This document shows, in pieces, positions 60,169-64,000 of a stretch of 64,000 bases of DNA. The notes under the pieces are model-generated. The model did not search any database and had not been told where the DNA came from. It saw only the letters and a list, made by a program, of their open reading frames with translations. Position 1 is the stretch's first letter; each line of letters starts with the position of its first letter. Source of the stretch: Cryptomeria japonica (lineage: Eukaryota > Streptophyta > Pinopsida > Cupressales > Cupressaceae); assembly GCF_030272615.1 (NCBI RefSeq), contig NC_081405.1, positions 609,634,677-609,698,676 of the forward strand, in the 5' to 3' direction. The translations under genes were made by a program, and so were the position numbers.

Positions 60169-61000
60169 GATCACACTGGTAGGGCATGACTATCGATGTT
60201 CGGATGCTTTAGGATGCGTGAGAGGAGTATGCTTAGCGTAGATATTCTCACCCGGACATTTTCGTGATGTTGGTTTGTGCACAGGACGAACCAAATTAAT
60301 TCTAGCCTCTCTTGCAACTTTGCATTAGATAGAACTGATTGCTTTTGCAGCAGGCAAAATAAAGCTACCAATTGAAAATGGCTACAAGTCATCAAAAAGT
60401 GAGATAGGCCATTGTAGAGGAGCCTCACGTAACCCCATAGGTTCAAATAGATTGGTCATATATGTCCTCATTTGGAAGAAATAGTCTATGAAAGTTTGAC
60501 AATTTTTTGGACTTAGGCCACTTGAGAGATCTCATCGGTAGGGTATGACTCTCAACATTCCGACATTTTGGGTTGCATGAGAGGAGCATTCCTAGCATAA
60601 ACCTCACCACCTAGATGTTCTCGTGGTTTTGGTTTTTCCACATGATGAACCGAATCAATTCTAGCCTATCTTGCAACTTTACATTTCATGCAACTGACTA
60701 TTTTGCAATAGGCAAAAAAATGCTACCAATTGAAAATGGTTCCACATCATAAAAAAATGAGATAGACCATTGTAGAGGAGCCTCACTTGACTCCATAGGT
60801 TCAAACGGATCGATCATATGTGTCATGGATTGGAAGAAATAGTCTTTCAAAGTTCTACAATTATTTGGACTCAAGGCACTTGAGAGATCGCATTGACTCT
60901 CAACGTTTTGATGCTTTGGGATGCATGAGAGGAGCATGCCTAGCATAAATCTTCCCATCTAGATGCTCTTGTGATGTCATTTTGTTCACATGAGAACCAA
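60169..61000. repeat. Tandem satellite, about 358-bp monomer (right part)
   Basis: It resumes exactly after the AGATC duplication. CACTTGAGAGAT recurs at 60519 and 60878. Similarity fades near 61000 in the third monomer. Confidence 0.85.
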
Positions 61001-61156
61001 AATTTGACCATTGCGAGCGTGAGGGTACTCTCATACAACACACATATTGTTGTTTATATTCATATTGTTGATTACATAGAAAATATTCATTTAAATTTAT
61101 AAAGGGATAGCCACAAAATACAATGAATACACAATAATGAACTAAATACAAATAAT

Positions 61157-61308
61157 TTTGTAGAGCTAATTCGACATTTTAGAAATTTTATCAAATCATA
61201 TTCTACAATTGAAATGTTTTATATCATAGATTTTTGTAGGGTTAATTCGACATATTAGAAATTTTATCAAATCATATTCTACAATTGCAATGTTTTATAT
61301 CATATATT
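61157..61308. repeat. Two-copy 76-bp tandem repeat
   Basis: TTTGTAGAGCTAATTCGACA and TTTGTAGGGTTAATTCGACA begin two near-identical 76-bp copies. A 24-base segment TTATATTCATATTGTTGATTA occurs on either side (about 61052 and 61316). Confidence 0.8.
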
Positions 61309-61337
61309 TTGTTGCTTATATTCATATTGTTGATTAT

Positions 61338-64000
61338 TGTTGGCATATGATGAAGTGGTGATAATGTATTTTGTCATCAATGTCAATAAGTGTTGATCTA
61401 AAAAAGTGCTCAAGCAGATGAACCGGTATGCACCGATATTAAGATTGGAAGCAGTTATGGTCAACCGGGATGGAGTGGACTGGTGTCGGGCTTCACTAAG
61501 TATGACTACTGGTTGGTAGTCTCTGTTAGGCTCTAGCATTTCCAGTTTGGCTTGTGCAGTGAGACCGATGATGTTTTGTGATGAGTATGTTAATAACAAG
61601 GATAAGGATCTAGATGCCACGTCAACCATGTGCACGTGAAGGACTTCTTTGAGGATCTAAGTGTGAAGATCAAATGCATTCAATGTCTACCTCAAGAATG
61701 TGCATTTTTCTTAGAGGTATGCACAAAGCGCGTGATGAGTTACTATTTACCAGATGTGGTGAAGATTGGATGATGCAGAATGACTTGAGATCTGTTTTAG
61801 ATCATTTCATTCTATGTAATGTATTTGACGGTCAAGATTGGACCCCTTGTAGTTGTAAACCTAAAAATGTTCAAGGTTTAGAGTTTATGCTACCGACCTA
61901 ATTGTTGTTTACAGGGTCAATGAGTTTTGTTATTGTAGTTTTTGAAAAAAGTTGTGTGTGTCCGCATGTTTTGATACTTGCCAAACTAGATTGAGGAATC
62001 TGTAGAGTGTGATTGCAGAAGAGAGGAACTAAAAAGGATCTCCCTTAGGAAGGAGTGTTGTTATCAAATCAGAGTTTTACCTATTGTCTTCTAACAATTT
62101 CAAAAAAAGGTAAATCCCTTGACCAGGTAGCTTTAATAGGCTTTGTTGTAAATACTCTAACTAGGTGGCGCAAGTTCATTGAGTTATTTAAATCCTCTAG
62201 TGAGGTAACCTTTAATAGGGTATATAACCATCCCTTAACCGGGTGATCCCTAATAGGATCAGTTCCTAATAGGACCTTATTGTAATGACTTTAACCGGAC
62301 TAGGATCCTAACAAAGTGGACTTCAAAAGAGTTCATAAACAAACTTGTGGGTATTCATCCCCATCATGGTTTTTCGTATTTGGGTTTCCATGTGAAAAAT
62401 CTATGTGTTATGGGTTGTGTTTTTCATGTGATGATTATGTAATTCTGATTAAGTTAGATATGGATGCAATGTTAAATGGTTGTGGTATTATTGATACAAC
62501 TCATGCATGATTATATCGGGAAAGTAGTCATTAAGATTTGAGATCTGTTGAATGTTGTTTGAGTATTTCTAGTTAACCCGTATTTATATGGTTAAGTACA
62601 GTGGTGAAGACAACTGATTATCTATTTTTTTATTTGTCAAAGTGTCAGAACAAGTTTTTGTGTGTACTGATTCACCCTCCCCCTCTCAGTACCGGTTAGG
62701 ACCTTAGTAGTTCATCATTATTCATCAATTGGTATTAGAGCTCATCCAGGTCCTCAGTGATATAATGTTAACCACTTGAGGCAAAAGATCATGTTTAAAT
62801 GATGAAGAGGGAAGGTCCTAAGTTCAATAGGGACAACTTTACAATATGGAAGGATAGGATGAAGATATCTATCAGGATTTTGGGTGCACAACACTAGAGC
62901 TATGTTGAGAATTCCTATGTAATCCCCACTGGCACTCTAACTGATGATCAGAAAAGAGTGATACAAGAAAATGGGCAAGTCATGGAAGCCCTTATTAGCA
63001 GCTTGTCCGATATAGAGTTCATTGATTTACAAGATAAGGACAATCCGAAAGAAGTATGGGACAAACTGCAATCCATTTATGGTGGTGATGAACTTGTCAA
63101 GCAGGATAAGGAAGAAATCCTTAGAGTAAAGTTTGAAGATATGAGGATGGTTGAAGGAGAGACCATTCAACAATATGGCATAAGAATCAAGACAATGGCT
63201 AGAGAGATCAAGAGCACTGGTGGAACAATTGATGATGCCATTATCATTAGTAAAGTTATGAGATCAATTTTTCCGGTTTATGCAATCAGGGTTGCCGCTA
63301 TTCAAGACCTAAGGTCTATCGATAAAACCAAGGTATCAATAGACTCTATTATTGCAAAGTTGATTGCATATGAATTGAATAGCTATGATGGTAGTGTTCA
63401 AAAGATTGAGTCAACCTTTAGAGTGTTTGTTTCCTCTACACCAACCAGGAAAGGAAAAGAGGTTAGTACTAGTTATGAATCTAGGTCATACAAAGATATG
63501 GATGATGAGGAGATTATGATGGAGTTTGAAGCTCTTCTTGCCAAGAGACTACCAAAAGGCACCAGAAAATACAAAGGTAAACTTCCTCTGAAGTGTTTTT
63601 ACTGCATTAAGATAGGACATATAGCTATTAACTGTCCTAACAATGATAATAAGGATAAACCAGAGAGGTTTAGGAAGTATAAAGGAGCAGGTAGTAGAAA
63701 TTTTCTTGTTGTAGTGGATGAAGGTGTTATGAATGAGGAATCTAAGGATGAAGAGAATGAGGACATAGTGTTTGTGGTTGCCAAGGAAGAGTTGTCTAAC
63801 CAGAAAGCCCTTGACTCACATATTGACAACTCCAATGAGTGGAACATTGATAGTGGGTGTTCTTAGTACATGACCGGTGACTGGAGAAATTTGTTGTCTC
63901 TTGAAGAATGTGATGGTGGTGTTGTCCGGTTTGGTAATTATGTACCTTGCATGGTGAAAGGAAAAGGATCCATCTCACTAAATGGAAAGAGTAGCACGGA
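61338..64000 (+). mobile_element. Copia C, 5' part (continues past window)
   Basis: Left LTR 61338-62727 (1390 bp, TGTTGGCATATG to CATCA) is similar in layout to the Copia A LTR, including ACCGGT variants, the box CACCCTCCCCCTCTCAGTACC and a PBS with the same T variant at 62730-62741. Gag and protease follow. The 3' half lies beyond 64000, so completeness cannot be judged. Confidence 0.85.
62801..64000 (+). pseudogene. Copia C gag and protease (partial)
   Basis: MMKREGPKFNRDNFTIWKDR starts at 62801, with a TAG near 62894 and another break before MIQENGQVMEALISSLSDIE (62958), after which one frame of 302 codons is open. It has KEVWDKLQSIYGGDE, EGETIQQYGIRIKT, a CCHC knuckle at about 63595-63636 (C-F-Y-C-IKIG-H-IAIN-C) and the protease motif IDSGCS, then TAG where Copia A has His-His. 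Copia A and C Gag proteins are similar enough to be one family. Confidence 0.85.

Overview
This is a non-genic, repeat-dominated stretch of a large plant nuclear genome. I see long AT-rich spacers, (TA)n, (CT)n and (C)n microsatellites, several families of Ty1/Copia and Ty3/Gypsy LTR retrotransposons nested in one another, a hAT transposase relic, another DDE-like transposase relic and a scrap of a mitochondrial pyruvate dehydrogenase gene. Very long LTRs (4.7 kb), deep nesting and old decayed copies fit a conifer or other gymnosperm, but that is inference. No intact cellular gene, tRNA or rRNA was found.

Layout. 1-1200: minus-strand relic of a zinc-knuckle gag. 2433-9058: a non-autonomous LTR element, here called N1, with LTRs, PBS, PPT, a four-knuckle gag and a long second ORF of unknown function, but no protease, integrase or RT. 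9059-10735: an array of direct and inverted LTR-end fragments separated by GA/CT tracts. 11264-15010: decayed transposase-like gene split by a solo LTR (11598-12641). 15.9-19.1 kb: unassigned sequence with small in-frame tandem repeats and a PDH E1-alpha fragment. 20430-22990: broken hAT transposase. 23.9-26.5 kb: unrecognised broken coding blocks on both strands. 27.1-28.05 kb: short tandem repeats.

28274-61000 is one nest. A satellite of about 358 bp was split by a Gypsy chromovirus (29343-60168, target duplication AGATC, 4.7-kb LTRs). Copia A (37753-45111, +) lies between its RNase H and integrase. A deleted Copia (47339-56546, -, target duplication GGAGG) lies in its right LTR, and that element's own LTR holds Copia B (49178-55772, -). 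Removing these insertions brings the right Gypsy LTR back to about the length of the left one. From 61338 to the window end runs the 5' part of Copia C, a relative of Copia A.

All elements look dead or dying. Most nonsense codons are TAG, TAA or TGA reachable by one C-to-T or G-to-A change, many at CAG, as expected for decay of methylated DNA. The most unusual signals are an array of 22-bp palindromes in both Gypsy LTRs, the N1 element and the cis-modules it shares with the Copia elements, and the inverted LTR-end array beside N1.
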